DNA of 64,000 nucleotides from Mytilus californianus. Its lineage: Eukaryota; Mollusca; Bivalvia; Mytilida; Mytilidae. The position numbers and the translations under genes were made by a program. The stretch covers positions 116,960,771-117,024,770 of the forward strand of contig NW_026262581.1 in the NCBI RefSeq assembly GCF_021869535.1, given 5' to 3'. Of this stretch, positions 44,663 through 55,729 are shown piece after piece (within the stretch, counting starts at the first letter, position 1; each line of letters begins with the position of its first letter). The notes beneath the pieces are model-generated. The model saw nothing but the letters and a program-made list of their open reading frames with translations. It ran no database searches and was not told where the DNA came from.

Positions 44663-47646
44663 GAATCATGTGCATAACAGTGTAGCCGAGACCATTGATT
44701 GGCGCGCAAAAATATCCCATTAACTGGGTCAGATTAGGTGAACGTTCGTCTGTAACGCCCAAAACTCACGACGTATTTATTATAGACATTTAAACTGTGA
44801 GGTCACCAAAGGGTCTCAACGCCTAAATAAAATAATTCGAAAAACTAATCAGGAATAACCTTTGTGTTTTGATTTATATTGAATACTTACACTGAACTGC
44901 GGTCAAGCTTAGCGAAAGGTCGTGCAACATAATCAGTCAAACAAACTTTATTAGATTAACTCGTTAAGGAACGATCGTTTTCATTGGTCAATTCAAACCT
45001 TCGACCTCACACCTGCGAAAATAGAACACGCGTACTATAAAGCTGAATGAACTGATCAGTATTCACGTAGCCGGTCAAGGTCGTTAAAAAACTTCCATCG
45101 TCGTATTCCCGAACATGATTGTGTTCTTGATTATCGCATGGCAATTCTAGCTTTTATACATGTGCATGTAAAATTTTAAACTTTAATCTTAACAGTCACG
45201 TCGAAATATTTAATTCAACTGTCTCCTCTCAATTGGTCCTGGATTAAGGGAGCTACCATTTTATTTTGATTGGGGGTGAAGGACTTGGATGAAACATTTT
45301 GTCCTGCATTTTTTTAAGTTGTTATCTCTGTCCTGTCTTTCTATTTTTCAGTCTGTTAGGTCCTGACTATATTTATTCGTTTATCCTGATTTTTTACATA
45401 AATCGTCATCCTGCCTTTTTTTGTCAAGTTGCTCACCCTGCCTTATCTTTTATTCAATGGACTTGATGAATTAACGTTGTACTTGAAATGAAACCGTACT
45501 TAACTACAAAAATAACCAAATTACATACTAAAGATATTGCTCGATTTTTATAGTAAATGGGTTTGTGTTATAAACTGTCATGTTCATTATTCACATTCTT
45601 TCATAAGTTTTAGGATAGTGTGATTTTTTTTCTGATTTAGTTTACTTGATTTTGAAAAAAAAATCCCGAAATTCTAAGTAAATTCAGAACATGTAACCAG
45701 CCATGCTTTGTTTAGAGAAAAAATGGAGATGGCAAACCATGGCACAGTGGAAGGAAATGTACTTTATAAACTCTAGCGATATACTTTCTTAATTTATAAT
45801 TAACTGTTTTGCTATCCTCGGTTGAAAATTATATATTGTAAATATTTAAATAGTTGCATAGAAAACAATCAGTTTTAAAAAGTGTGGTTATTCACTAAAT
45901 GTATTGATAAAAGGTGACTCCATTTTTGTACATACTTTTACAGTAGTCATCCTTAATTTCTTAATATTTCGTTTATAAGTTTATCATACATGTATGATTT
46001 TGTATTTCATTTTAATACGCACGCACGCCACACGTTACTTTGGCGGATTGTTCAACAATGTTATGCAAAGCTCTATTCTTACGGTATGAAATTAAAGGAT
46101 AAATTTTCAACCAATCAAAATCGAAAACAGTACATTTATATAGTTCCTTATAAACTACGACATTTCTCACAAGTATTTATTTATTTTTTAGTTCCACACA
46201 TGCAAAAATAAAATCTTCGCCGATGAAACATTTCAAACCTTTTTACACCAACATGCCTTCACTGAATTCATTTGAATTTCGTGGTGACCATGATAGTACA
46301 TTGCATAGTACATCTATATTCACGTGCACACATGGTACGATCTTTCGGGGACAATTTGCTCGTTTATGACACGTCATTTCTGAATGACCAAACGCTTAGC
46401 TTCTTTATTTTCGTTTTATAGCATGAAAACAATAAAAGAGGAATGTGCAACCCATCATAAATTTGAAATGGATCAGTATTATGAGATCCTTATTATAAGT
46501 AACTACGACATTGTCAGGATAATAACCTAGCGTCAATATGAAAGAAATTAAAGTGGTTCATACATTCATCCGTATAAAAGCGGCACATGTATTTTATTTT
46601 ATCCTTATATTTTTCATAGTGCGGTACAAGTGCTGCATGCATAAAGAATATTACTTAACACAAATTATTAGTATAATATTTCGACCCCACTATTTGAAAT
46701 TCACAAAATACTTATTTAATTATTTCGACCAAAAATCATTGTTTTTTACGTTCGTAGTAACGTAGTACATTCCATTGTCGGTCACCTGTGTCAATTCACG
46801 TGCACACAACAATTGTTGTATTTAAATCTTTCGGCCAATGAAGTGAGACGTTACAAGTTGTTTGTTTGTGATACGCTAGAATGTTGTCAATGAATTATCA
46901 ATCGCTAAACTTGACTGCATTTCAGTGTAAACGTTCTTTACTTGTGTTTTCGTTATGTTTTGATAATCAATTTTTATGACATCGCACGTTCTTTCAAAAA
47001 AAAAAAAGGATTTAACTGGCTTTAAAAGTTACAATGCATGTGTTGATTATTATCTTTTTTTTCGGACGTCAAAGCGATTTAACAATTGCGGTTGCATGTC
47101 CAATTATGTCATCTTTTAACTTTTATCTGGTCAAAATTTTATTTTAGAACGAATGCATGATCAACTTTAAAAAGTGTGCGTACACAAAACATATAGACAA
47201 AATATACTTCTGTCCTGTCTTTTTCGTACTTGCAAGTTATTAGACAATAAAAAGGCTATTTGGATCAAGCCTTGTGGAATTTGCATTTACGTTTTTGAAT
47301 AGGTAAAATGTATAGTTTGGTGAACTTTTCTGCTAACTACTATACTTGTGAAAAACCCTTGGCAACAGAAACATTTTCAGCTTTTTTTTTAATCGACCCA
47401 ATTTACATAGTAATGGACGACTTCGTACATTTTATGATCGCAAATAAAATATGTATATAATATACTGTGCACTGTACTTCGTATATATACTGAAACTCTT
47501 TGGCAACCCCACAGTTTAAATGTTTATAATAAATACGTCGTGAGTTGTGGGCGTTACAGACGAACGTTCACCTAATCTGACATAGTCAATGGGATATTTT
47601 AGCGCGCCAATCAATGGTCTCGCCTACACTGTTTTGCACATGATTC
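44663..47646. mobile_element. 2984-bp element with long terminal inverted repeats and TA target site
   Basis: About 150 bp at 44663-44815 (starting GAATCATGTGCATAACAGTG) is the reverse complement, with some mismatches, of about 47495-47646 (ending CACATGATTC). Both sides are flanked by TA (44661-44662, 47647-47648), as in Tc1/mariner-type insertions. Matching inner landmarks are GATTGGCGCGC, GGTGAACGTTCGTCTGTAAC and CACGACGTATTTATTATA. The 2.7-kb interior has only short open frames (for example 45990-46211, 46538-46765) with no transposase signature, so it looks non-autonomous. The interior is AT-rich with no recognised gene. Confidence 0.85.
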
Positions 47647-47689
47647 TAATAAAAGATTAATTTAATGAACATCAAATGTGGACGATGTC

Positions 47690-48565
47690 CATTTTAGTCA
47701 TTACTATTAATATTTCTTATGATAGTCTTCGTGCCAAAATTTATAATAAACTGGGCGACTTTTCCTTTTCCTTTCCTATTGTTAAATTTCCTTTCCTATT
47801 GTTAATTTCAACCTTGGTGGTGATGTTTCTTTTGTTTCTTCTTACGGGTTTGTTCGATATGCGCGTGTATGCAGCAGTGAAGACTAGGATTTTAATGACT
47901 TCTAAAAAGCTTTTACAGCAGGGATAAGAATATCATCATTTGATCAAAAAAGTTACTTAATTTTATCACAAATTTATTGATTTATTGTGGAGGTTTGACT
48001 CCACCTGGAGGAATTTAATGAAAAAAAAATCATTTTTTCGCATCCAGGTTTCAACAGTAATATTATTTAAACAGAAATACGTTGTCCTTCAAATCTCTCT
48101 CTCTCCCCTCTTTTTGGCTAAATTGATAGTTCTAGACAATACTTTTGTTTTCTGCTTAGTAACTCTATTTGTCCCCATCATTCCATAAGATCGTGTCATC
48201 ATGCACAGTTTAAACGTTGCTGTGCGAAATGTTATTTGCAGCACCAATCTTACATTTTTTTGTTTGAACTTGTTTTTTATTATCTATGACGTCGTTTTCT
48301 TTTAGTGTAATGTGCATTTCTAGTACGGATTTTTATTGTTTGTTGTTTTGTATACCCTTTGTTACTCCACTGATTGAGATTAAAAGGAAGGAATCTAAAA
48401 AACTCGTTAATCCCTACACAAAGACATGAGCCTAATGAACCTAGTTTCTGTGAATGATTTGACGATTGATTTCCAGTTGTTTTTTCCTAATCTCTGTTAC
48501 TGAAATGACTCTGTTGGAAAGTTGTCTCATTGGCAAATATATCCCATCTCCTCATTCTTTTTAAT
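47690..48565 (+). pseudogene. Penelope-like reverse transcriptase fragment with 3' end
   Basis: Directly beside the right end of the TIR element. Broken frames give LRAKIYNKLGDFSF, FPIVNF, GFVRYARVCSS and KLLQQG (47720-47930), matching KIYDKRDDFSFPIVNFPFLD, VRYARVCS and KLLSQGF in the other copies. The 3' UTR is degenerate and ends GGAAAGTTGTCTCATTGGCA and CCCATCTCCTC (48517-48560). It is heavily decayed. Confidence 0.65.
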
Positions 48566-48670
48566 GGAAGTAGGGGAGACCGGGGTTGAATCTGTCACAC
48601 GGATTGCATTAGACAGCGGATGAGAATATCTAGGCAGTGAGTATATTTTACGATGTTCGAAATAATTTTT

Positions 48671-49641
48671 ATACGCCCGTCAAAATTTTGATGGGACGTA
48701 TTATGGTATACAAATGTCGTCTGTCCGTCTGTCCGTCTGTCTGTCCGTCTGTCCGTCTGTCCGTCTGTCTGTCCGGCGTAAACATGTCGCACCGTAACTT
48801 GAGAACGACTTATCCAAATTTTATGAAACTTAACATTGTTGTTTCTTATGATGATCAAACGATCTGTATACTTTTTGGTGAAAATAAGATTAAAACTTTT
48901 TGAGTTACGGGACTTAGTAACTAAAACAGGTGCGTGTTTTTTTTTCACATGTCGCGCCGTATCTCAAAAACAGTTTATGATTATTGCTTGAAACTTTACA
49001 CACTTCTTAGTTATATTGATCTTAAGGTCTGTATACTTTTTGGTGATGATTCAAAATATATTTTTGAGTTATTGAGTATTTTGTAAAAAAAGGGGGAGGG
49101 TTTTTTCACATGTCGCGCTGTATCTCAAAAACGATTTATGATTATTGCTTAAAATTTTACACACTTCTTAGTTATATTAATCTAAAGATCTGTATACTTT
49201 TTGGTTTTGATTCAAAATTTTATTTTAGAGATATTGATTTTTTTTTTCAAAAGGGGGGTTTTCACATGTCGCGCCGTATCTCAAAAACGATTTATGATTA
49301 TTGCTTAAAATTTTACACACTTCTTAGTTATATTAATCTAAAGATCTGTATACTTTTTGGTTTTGATTCAAAATTTTGTTTTAGAGATATTGAGTTTTTT
49401 ATAAAAAAAGGGGGAGGGGTTTTTCACATGTCGCGCCGTATCTCAAAAACGATATATGATTATTGCTTAAAATTTTACACACTTCTTAGTTATATTAATC
49501 TAAAGATCTGTATACTTTTTGGTTTTGATTCAAAATTTTATTTTAGAGATATTGATTTTTTTTTTTTCGTATTTCGCGCCGTATGTCAGAAACTATTTAT
49601 GATTATTGCATAAAAATTCACACACAAGACGACGGGCGTAT
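48671..49641. mobile_element. Element with ATACGCCCGTC inverted ends and five internal repeats of about 160 bp
   Basis: ATACGCCCGTC (48671-48681) faces its reverse complement GACGGGCGTAT (49631-49641). Inside are a (CTGTCCGT)n tract (48719-48776), one diverged unit, then near-identical units of about 160 bp starting CACATGTCGCGCCGTATCTC at about 48946, 49107, 49263 and 49426, and a truncated one at 49568. An open frame of 167 codons (49110-49613) spans three units, because the unit lengths happen to keep one frame. The outer ends and GCGCTCATGGCGCAGCTG are a familiar bivalve repeat boundary. Confidence 0.75.
48719..48776. repeat. (CTGTCCGT)n tract
   Basis: Seven to eight degenerate 8-bp or 4-bp units of GTCTGTCC inside the element at 48671-49641. 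Confidence 0.9.
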
Positions 49642-49659
49642 CATGCGCTCATGGCGCAG

Positions 49660-50460
49660 CTGTTTATTATCCTGTTAATATTATCAATACCTTTGAAATA
49701 ATCAAGATATACAAATGAAGATAAAATCAGGGGCATCATGTGTGCCGTCATATAAAATCTCAGTACAATATAGATTCTTCACGCGTGATCGCCACGTAAC
49801 CAACATCATAAAGGGGCAGATTGATACAACACAAAAGGGGCAGGTTATGACACTACCACAACCTAACCCATAACATTTTATTGTGAATATTTTCACCAAT
49901 TGATTCCAATATGACATTATTTCAATCCAATGAAGAGATACACATACAACATCTAAAGTAAAACATTTGTGAACAAAAAAATCGTTCAGTCAAATAGACA
50001 TTCAATTGGACATATAGTGGGGAAAACGGATGTTATTAAATTATTATATATGCGACATGAATCACACAAATCTTCATTTGAGCAGCATCTGCTAATGCCT
50101 TATCCGCAATGCAACCGCTATACTGGATATGAGAACATATCAAAATATCACATACTAACACAACAGTGCTGTTGATTAAATAAATTATATATTAAAATGA
50201 CAATATAAATATGACTTATAAAACAAATATACATGTAACCTCTTCGTCCATCCTAAACAATAGTTGTTTACCTTTTCAGGTCAATATGATACGGACGAAT
50301 GCACGTAAAACTAAAGGAGAAACAACACCACATGGAATTATGGAAAGGGCAATCCCCAATGATCGAGTTGCGTTGTTAAGAAACACCGAAGTTGGAGATC
50401 GGCAGTTTCTGAATTTGAAACAAGAGTGCACACGCTGAAATGTCTCGCCTGTTTTTTCTT
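49660..50460. other. No recognisable gene
   Basis: Short open frames at 49702-49917 (minus), 49969-50175 and 50211-50438 (plus) have no motif. Confidence 0.35.
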
Positions 50461-50461
50461 A

Positions 50462-50975
50462 TCATGATTGAATTTCATACCATACAATGAATATAGCTCG
50501 ACTATTGCTTATAGTATCTGACAAACAGACCTAATTGCGAAAATTGAACATTTACCAATGAACCATAAAAATGAAGTCAAGGTCAGAAGAACCATGCCAG
50601 ACAACATGAACACCATACAATCATATCATATACTGAATATAGTTGACCTACTGCTTACATTATCCGAGAAACGGAAATAACCATGAAAACCTAACATTGA
50701 CAACTGAACCATGAAAATGAGGTCAAGGTCAGATGAACCCTGCCAGACAGACAAGTTAAGCTAACAATCATTCCATAAACCAATTATAGTTGACCTATTG
50801 CTTATTCTATCAGAATAACATAAATCATGAAAACTTAAAATTGACCAATGAACCATGAAAATGAAAACAAGGTGAGATGAAATTTGCCAGACAGACATGT
50901 ATACATTACAATCATTCCATTCACCAAATATAATGGCCCTATCGCTTATAGTATCTGAGAAATAGACCAAACAAC
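50462..50975. repeat. About 145-bp tandem satellite, 3.5 monomers (BIV160-like)
   Basis: Landmarks repeat every 145-147 bp: ATAGTTGACCTATTGCTTAT-type sequence at about 50493, 50638, 50784 and 50931, with AATGAACCATGAAAATGAGG and TCAAGGTCAGATGAAC in between. The sequence type resembles the ancient BIV160/DTHS3 satellite of bivalves; that attribution is from memory. Confidence 0.75.
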
Positions 50976-50999
50976 AAAAAATAATCAATGATTTAAAAT

Positions 51000-51465
51000 T
51001 GTTATGATAGTTTTTGTGACTGATATATGACGACTTTTTTCCAGTACTACTGATTATGTGTGATTGGCACGGCTGTCGATTTCAATTTCCTTTGGTAGTG
51101 TCTGTGACATATATATAATTCATATTTCTAGTAGTTAAACATGTTTTACATGACGGTCAACTCCCATTTCTTCCGGTAGTTTTTGTCATTGATATGACGG
51201 TGCATTTCCAGTTGTTTTGTGATTTGTTCGACGTTGGATTCTCTTTGAATTAGTAGGCTTAATTTGACATTTGGGATACCCAAAGACTGCGGTAAAAACA
51301 CGTCTTGGATAAAAGTAGATAAACACCTGTTCTTGGAAAAACCTCCATCATGAACTCTAGATACCCACAATTTGTTAATTTCTTTCTCACTTGCTTGTCG
51401 GAGCAGATAAAGCAGGAGAGTGTACGACGCTTATATTGTATAACGCTAACTGCTTCAATAGAAGA
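51000..51465. other. No recognisable gene
   Basis: AT-rich. Two loosely similar stretches (TTTTTGTCATTGATATGACG near 51180 and TTTTTGTGACTGATATATGA near 51010) suggest an old duplication. Confidence 0.4.
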
Positions 51466-51469
51466 AATA

Positions 51470-51540
51470 GCGGCGTTTTGCATTTGCGTCAATCAGCATT
51501 TCATTTTCGCCAATAAAAAATATTTCATTTGCGCCAATTT
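51470..51540 (+). mobile_element. Single end of the 7.8-kb-type inverted-repeat element
   Basis: GCGGCGTTTTGCATTTGCGT, CAGCATTTCATTTTCGCC and AATATTTCATTTGCGCCAAT match the left end at 7811-7972. No partner end was seen nearby. Confidence 0.6.
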
Positions 51541-51639
51541 GTAGGTAAAGTTGTGAGAAACATAGGTTGTATAAAATTTATTGATATGATTACAGAAAAT
51601 ACCCCTTTAGTCTGCCATCTGTCCCCTGCTCACAAATAT

Positions 51640-52220
51640 TTCAAGATGGTCTCGAATTAACGATTTTAGGTGCTGAAGTTTTGTGTCTTTATATTTACTT
51701 TACAGTTTTCCCTTTATTTTGTCTCTGTGCTATTAAAGATTTAAGGTGCTGAAGTTGTGTGTCTTTTTATTTACTTTACAGTTTTCCCTTTATTTGTCTT
51801 TGTGCTATTATGTTCCTATGACTCTTGACGTGACTCGGTATTTATACATCCAGCTATCGGGTTTCTGTCTTTGGGCGTTCCTGGTGCAGGTGGGTCAAGA
51901 GATGAGATTACCCTTGTCTTTATATTTTACTTAATCGACACGGGTTTGGCTGCTTGGTCCCAATCGTTGTCACATTAACCTATAATGTCTGTTTGGGTTG
52001 CTCACCAAACTTTGTCAGTGTCAGTACAACGGAACTATAAAACAACTATCATACAAGTGGGAGGTTTATCTAGCTATGAAACCAGGTTTAACCCACCATT
52101 TTCTTTGGAAAATGCCTATATAGTTTCGATGCTTAATAAAGTGTAACGTTTGATTTTGTTAATTTTTATGGACTTCCCCTTTTTGAATACACTTTGGAGT
52201 TCGGTATTTTTGTTATACTT
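51640..52220 (+). mobile_element. Penelope-like element type E 3' UTR copy
   Basis: Inverted match of 55730-56400. Landmarks are TAGGTGCTGAAGTTTTGTGT (a segment duplicated at 51726), GACTCTTGACGTGACTCGG, TTCCTGGTGCAGGTGGGTC, TGTCTGTTTGGGTTGCTCAC, ATCATACAAGTGGGAGGTTT, CCACCATTTTCTTTGG and CTTTGGAGTTCGGTATTTTT. There is no coding part. Confidence 0.75.
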
Positions 52221-52224
52221 TTTT

Positions 52225-53880
52225 TCTATGCGTCTCGGTTTTTGTTTTAAAATAATGGTTTATCGAAATGTTGAGCTTTACTTACAGTTGTTCTTGAAGA
52301 TCTGTTTGTCTGCATAACTTGTTGTGTGTTTCATTTCATATTTTCAAATTGTACCCCTGTAGCTGGAGTAAGAGAATATGTGTTTACCATGGTCATTTTT
52401 TCGATCGTCTGGTCCATTTTTATTGCATTATCATTGTCCGCACTGCATTTACTCTTTCATTGTTTCGTATATGTCTTTTATTGTTATAAAATATGTGTAC
52501 CTTTCTCTGTGACATAAAGTTTATGAAGTTTTCAATTCTTTAATTTTTCATTGTTTTTGTTGCAAATCTTGTACTGTTATATTGTAATGCTACTAATGTT
52601 CAATAAAGTTTTCGGATTTTGCTGAATATGTTCAATTTTCGGGCGGTGAAAGGTAAAACTTTTGTTTTTTATCATATAAACTTGATCCATACGATGTGTA
52701 GATGGGAAGTTAAGTTTTTGTAACTTCCCTTACGGAATCAATTTTCAGAACAAGATTGTATATTGTTAATGTAAATCTTGAATTTGTAACTTCTTTTTCA
52801 ATTTTTGCTGCATATCTATTCCCGTTATACATTTATTTTCTTTGTCATGTATGCATGTTCAGTTGAGTTTTAAATTCAAAAATGTACAATTGGTTATGTG
52901 AAACCTGTTCTTTCTTCGTTGTACTTTATAATGCGTTTAGGTAAAAAAGGCCGTGAGTTTAAATGATACGTAAGAGTTCAGCTTTTGACCCAGCATTGAA
53001 ACTGACAATATAACCTTGTACAGTGCTAAGATCATTTCAATACAAAAATAGCATTGTAAATGCTGTTTTTTTTTATAATCATAATTATGTTTCAATTTCG
53101 TCATGTATCTACTCTAAAACTGATAAACATTAACTCAAGTGTAAGTCTGTGCTACACCCTATCAACAACAGTCACAAACCTCATAATCAAACTTATATGG
53201 TTCAAAAGTTTTATCTTCATAGATATCAAAGGTTACTTTGGATCTGATATTACTGAAGAACAGTAAATGATAACCATTAGCAAATACAGAAGATCTTTTC
53301 GAGAAACAAAAGTTTAAAATACAGCATACATTTACTTCAATCTGATTAAAATTCAGATCTATCTTATTTCGCGTGCTCGTACATATGAGGATAACGAAAT
53401 CAGAGATCTGTATTTTAATTAGATTGATATTTACTTACTTCAACGACTTGCAAAACATAAATCTAAACACAAATTCTAGTTTTGGTTTTATTTAATTTAA
53501 TTATTGCACATACATTGTATAATATAAATAAATAGCTTGAGTATATCAGTTCGCAAGTACTGTCAATTTATACCAGTTTACGTGTATTCATTGTTATAAC
53601 TGTTGGTTTATACATACGTTACATGAACTTATTCATAATTTTAGACGTCGACTGTATTATCACGTTATACAACAAGGGTTGTCATGCGTTTATCCCTTTA
53701 AATCCTTTTTTTGTGTTGCTGATGATGGTTAAACAAGTCACAAAACTTATTAATAACACATTACTTCTCTCAATATCAGGAAAAGTTCCAATTGAAATTT
53801 TTCACGATAAAGAGTTTTGATCGAAGCGTTGAATAAAGGCAATGATGGTAGTTTTGCTTAAAAATTGTTCTCCGTCATAT
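52225..53880. other. 3' flank of member D; no other gene recognised
   Basis: AT-rich. The hydrophobic open frame at 52326-52517 and the one at 53623-53820 have no family motif. A minus-strand AATAAA (plus TTTATT at 53487-53492), about 390 bp past the stop of member D, is a possible polyadenylation signal. Confidence 0.35.
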
Positions 53881-53882
53881 TG

Positions 53883-54278
53883 CTATTCAGCATGGACAAC
53901 TACCATACATGTTTCTCGCTGTTTTAGTATTGATTTTGGTTTTACTGATTGTTCTGTTGTTTTAATTTCTACATCCTCATCTATGTCCGGTATCATTTCT
54001 GGCTGTTTAGAAGTCCATCGAACTTGCCTTGCTTGTTTTACCTTCTTATTATGCTTGGAATGTTCCAATGTAAATCCGTTTCCTGGCGGAGAACCATAAC
54101 TGCTGGACGGTGTAAACGAGTGATAACTTTTGGGAGGTGATCCATACAAACTCACCACTTTACAGCTATCGCACGGTCCTGCAGCAAAAGGGAAATGTTT
54201 ATTGTGTTCACAAGAAAAATTTGTCAGCAGTCCACATGAAAACATGGATTCTGTATTCCTTTCACCGGGTATATCCAT
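53883..54278 (-). CDS. Small CxH/CDxC, V-x-W and SILK protein, family member D
   Basis: 131 residues from ATG 54278; the next ATG upstream (54293) would add only MNSVK and has a poorer context, and member C also starts MDIP. Blocks: MDIPGERNTESMF (1-13); C23-E-H25 ... G34-P-C36-D-S-C39; Y-G-S-P-P repeats at 45-49 and 61-65; R84-Q-V86-R-W88; I96-P-D98; P114-K-S-I-L-K-Q-R121; then C124 and a hydrophobic end. Every landmark falls within one residue of its place in member C, so the pair is a recent or constrained duplicate. R-Q-V-R-W and S-I-L-K both fit protein phosphatase 1 docking consensus sequences, although known ligands usually have SILK before RVxF; here the order is reversed. There is no signal or membrane segment. 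The plus-strand open frames here are shadows. The function is unknown. Confidence 0.85.
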   Translation of the reverse strand: MDIPGERNTESMFSCGLLTNFSCEHNKHFPFAAGPCDSCKVVSLYGSPPKSYHSFTPSSSYGSPPGNGFTLEHSKHNKKVKQARQVRWTSKQPEMIPDIDEDVEIKTTEQSVKPKSILKQRETCMVVVHAE

Positions 54279-54505
54279 TTTGACACTGTTCATAAAACGT
54301 GATTAACTTTGCAGTACCTGATTTTTAAGAATTAGAAAATTGTAGCTCGCTGATCTGTATTTGTCTTAAACGATTTAACATTTGATTACGTTGTTGGGAC
54401 CGTTAGTATTTTATGTTTACAATATGTACAACCACGTGACAGTAGTTTGGACCGCAGCCCAAAATTTTAAATTACAATCGTTCTATTGAATTGATCTGAC
54501 GCCAT
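54279..54505 (-). promoter_or_regulatory. Putative promoter of member D, shared with member C
   Basis: In plus-strand coordinates: CACGTG (54433-54438) within CCACGTGACA, TTTGG (54446-54450), CCAAA (54459-54463), TTTTAAATT and ATCTGACGC (54494-54502). The order and spacing match 37583-37653. The E-box lies about 155 bp upstream of the ATG. Confidence 0.6.
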
Positions 54506-54514
54506 TTATCAAAT

Positions 54515-55725
54515 ATATTCAATATATCAAATCGATAAGTGATTTTTCTTACGTAAACAATGAAGATAAAACATGAAATAAATAATGTGCGTTGCCAAAT
54601 ACTATTGCGTTAAGCTAACTATTTTATTTAAAAGCGCATACATATCTTTTATTGTCAACATGACCGACATTTAACAAAATATCTTATCAATGAAACATTA
54701 GAACTTTAGTTACGTTATTCTTTAAAAAATATGTAAGTTTTGAATTTAACCGATTTTTTGTTAAAGATGTGGTGTCTAAACATGTAAAAAATCTTTCAAC
54801 CACTTTGTAAAGAGATGTAAATAGTTACAATCAATTTTTTGTTAGTCTAGTAATCGGCATTAAAAGTACAAAGTGTATATAAAAATAACTAGTTTATACA
54901 AAATATAGACATTAAACTGTCGACGAATCTTTTTGTTAATTTTTTTCAAACCAACTACAAACGAATACTTGACAAATAAATTTCAAAACTGACAGGATTG
55001 GAACTGTTGCGCAGCATATCTCGTTCTTATGTCGTTTTAAAACAAAGACCGATTACCAGCACCCCCCTTTTTTCATAGCATCATTAATTTCTTTTGTTTT
55101 TTTCTGAATTGAAATTCATTGGAAATTTATTCTAGGTATTGTGAAGTACCTTCCTGTACTATTTATGACGTTCCTATATGAAATTTTCTATAATGTTCAA
55201 AGTATTCAATGCAATACAATCTGGAATAATGAATTGCTATTACACTGATTGGAAATATATTCACTCTTCAATATTTCATGGTAATCTTCAATATTGAAGT
55301 CCTGCATACATTTTTAAAGGCTACCCTGGACATCAAAATTAAAGGTGCTATACTTTTTTATCTTTCTTTCATTGTAGCTACTGGTATTATTTTACGTAAA
55401 ACAGCAATCACTTAGGTCTATCTTTTATTTATTTTCCAGTAGCGATAACACGTAATTATCAAAATCTAAAAGCCAAATTGACCTTTGATCAGTACCTCAA
55501 TTTCAAGGTCGTGGATTTCATATTTAGCAGTAGGTCTCTATATATTGTAAATGAGTTATATCAAAATACAAACTATATGAACTATGAGAAATCAACTCCA
55601 ACATAGGCCCATGTTAATTTAAGTTGCGTCATTTAACAATTGTGCAACAATTTTTATTGGTCTAGTTTTAAAAACACAAGTAAATGAAACAATATTGAAC
55701 GCTTTTTTCCATTAAAAAAAGTATA
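54515..55725. other. No recognisable feature
   Basis: AT-rich sequence upstream of member D. A short internal repetition of CTTCAATATT occurs near 55265-55300. Confidence 0.4.
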
Positions 55726-55729
55726 ACCA

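Noticed and set aside
45990-46765. Two short frames inside the TIR element as transposase remnants
   Set aside because: No DDE/D motif or helix-turn-helix pattern is visible; they are Lys/Phe/Tyr-rich as expected from AT-rich DNA.
48595-48948. 117-codon minus-strand frame with Thr/Asp/Gly/Arg repeats
   Set aside because: It is the translation of the (CTGTCCGT)n tract within the 48671-49641 element.
53842-54140. Plus-strand frames across member D
   Set aside because: Shadows of the minus-strand coding sequence. The conserved blocks shared by four loci are only in the minus-strand frame.
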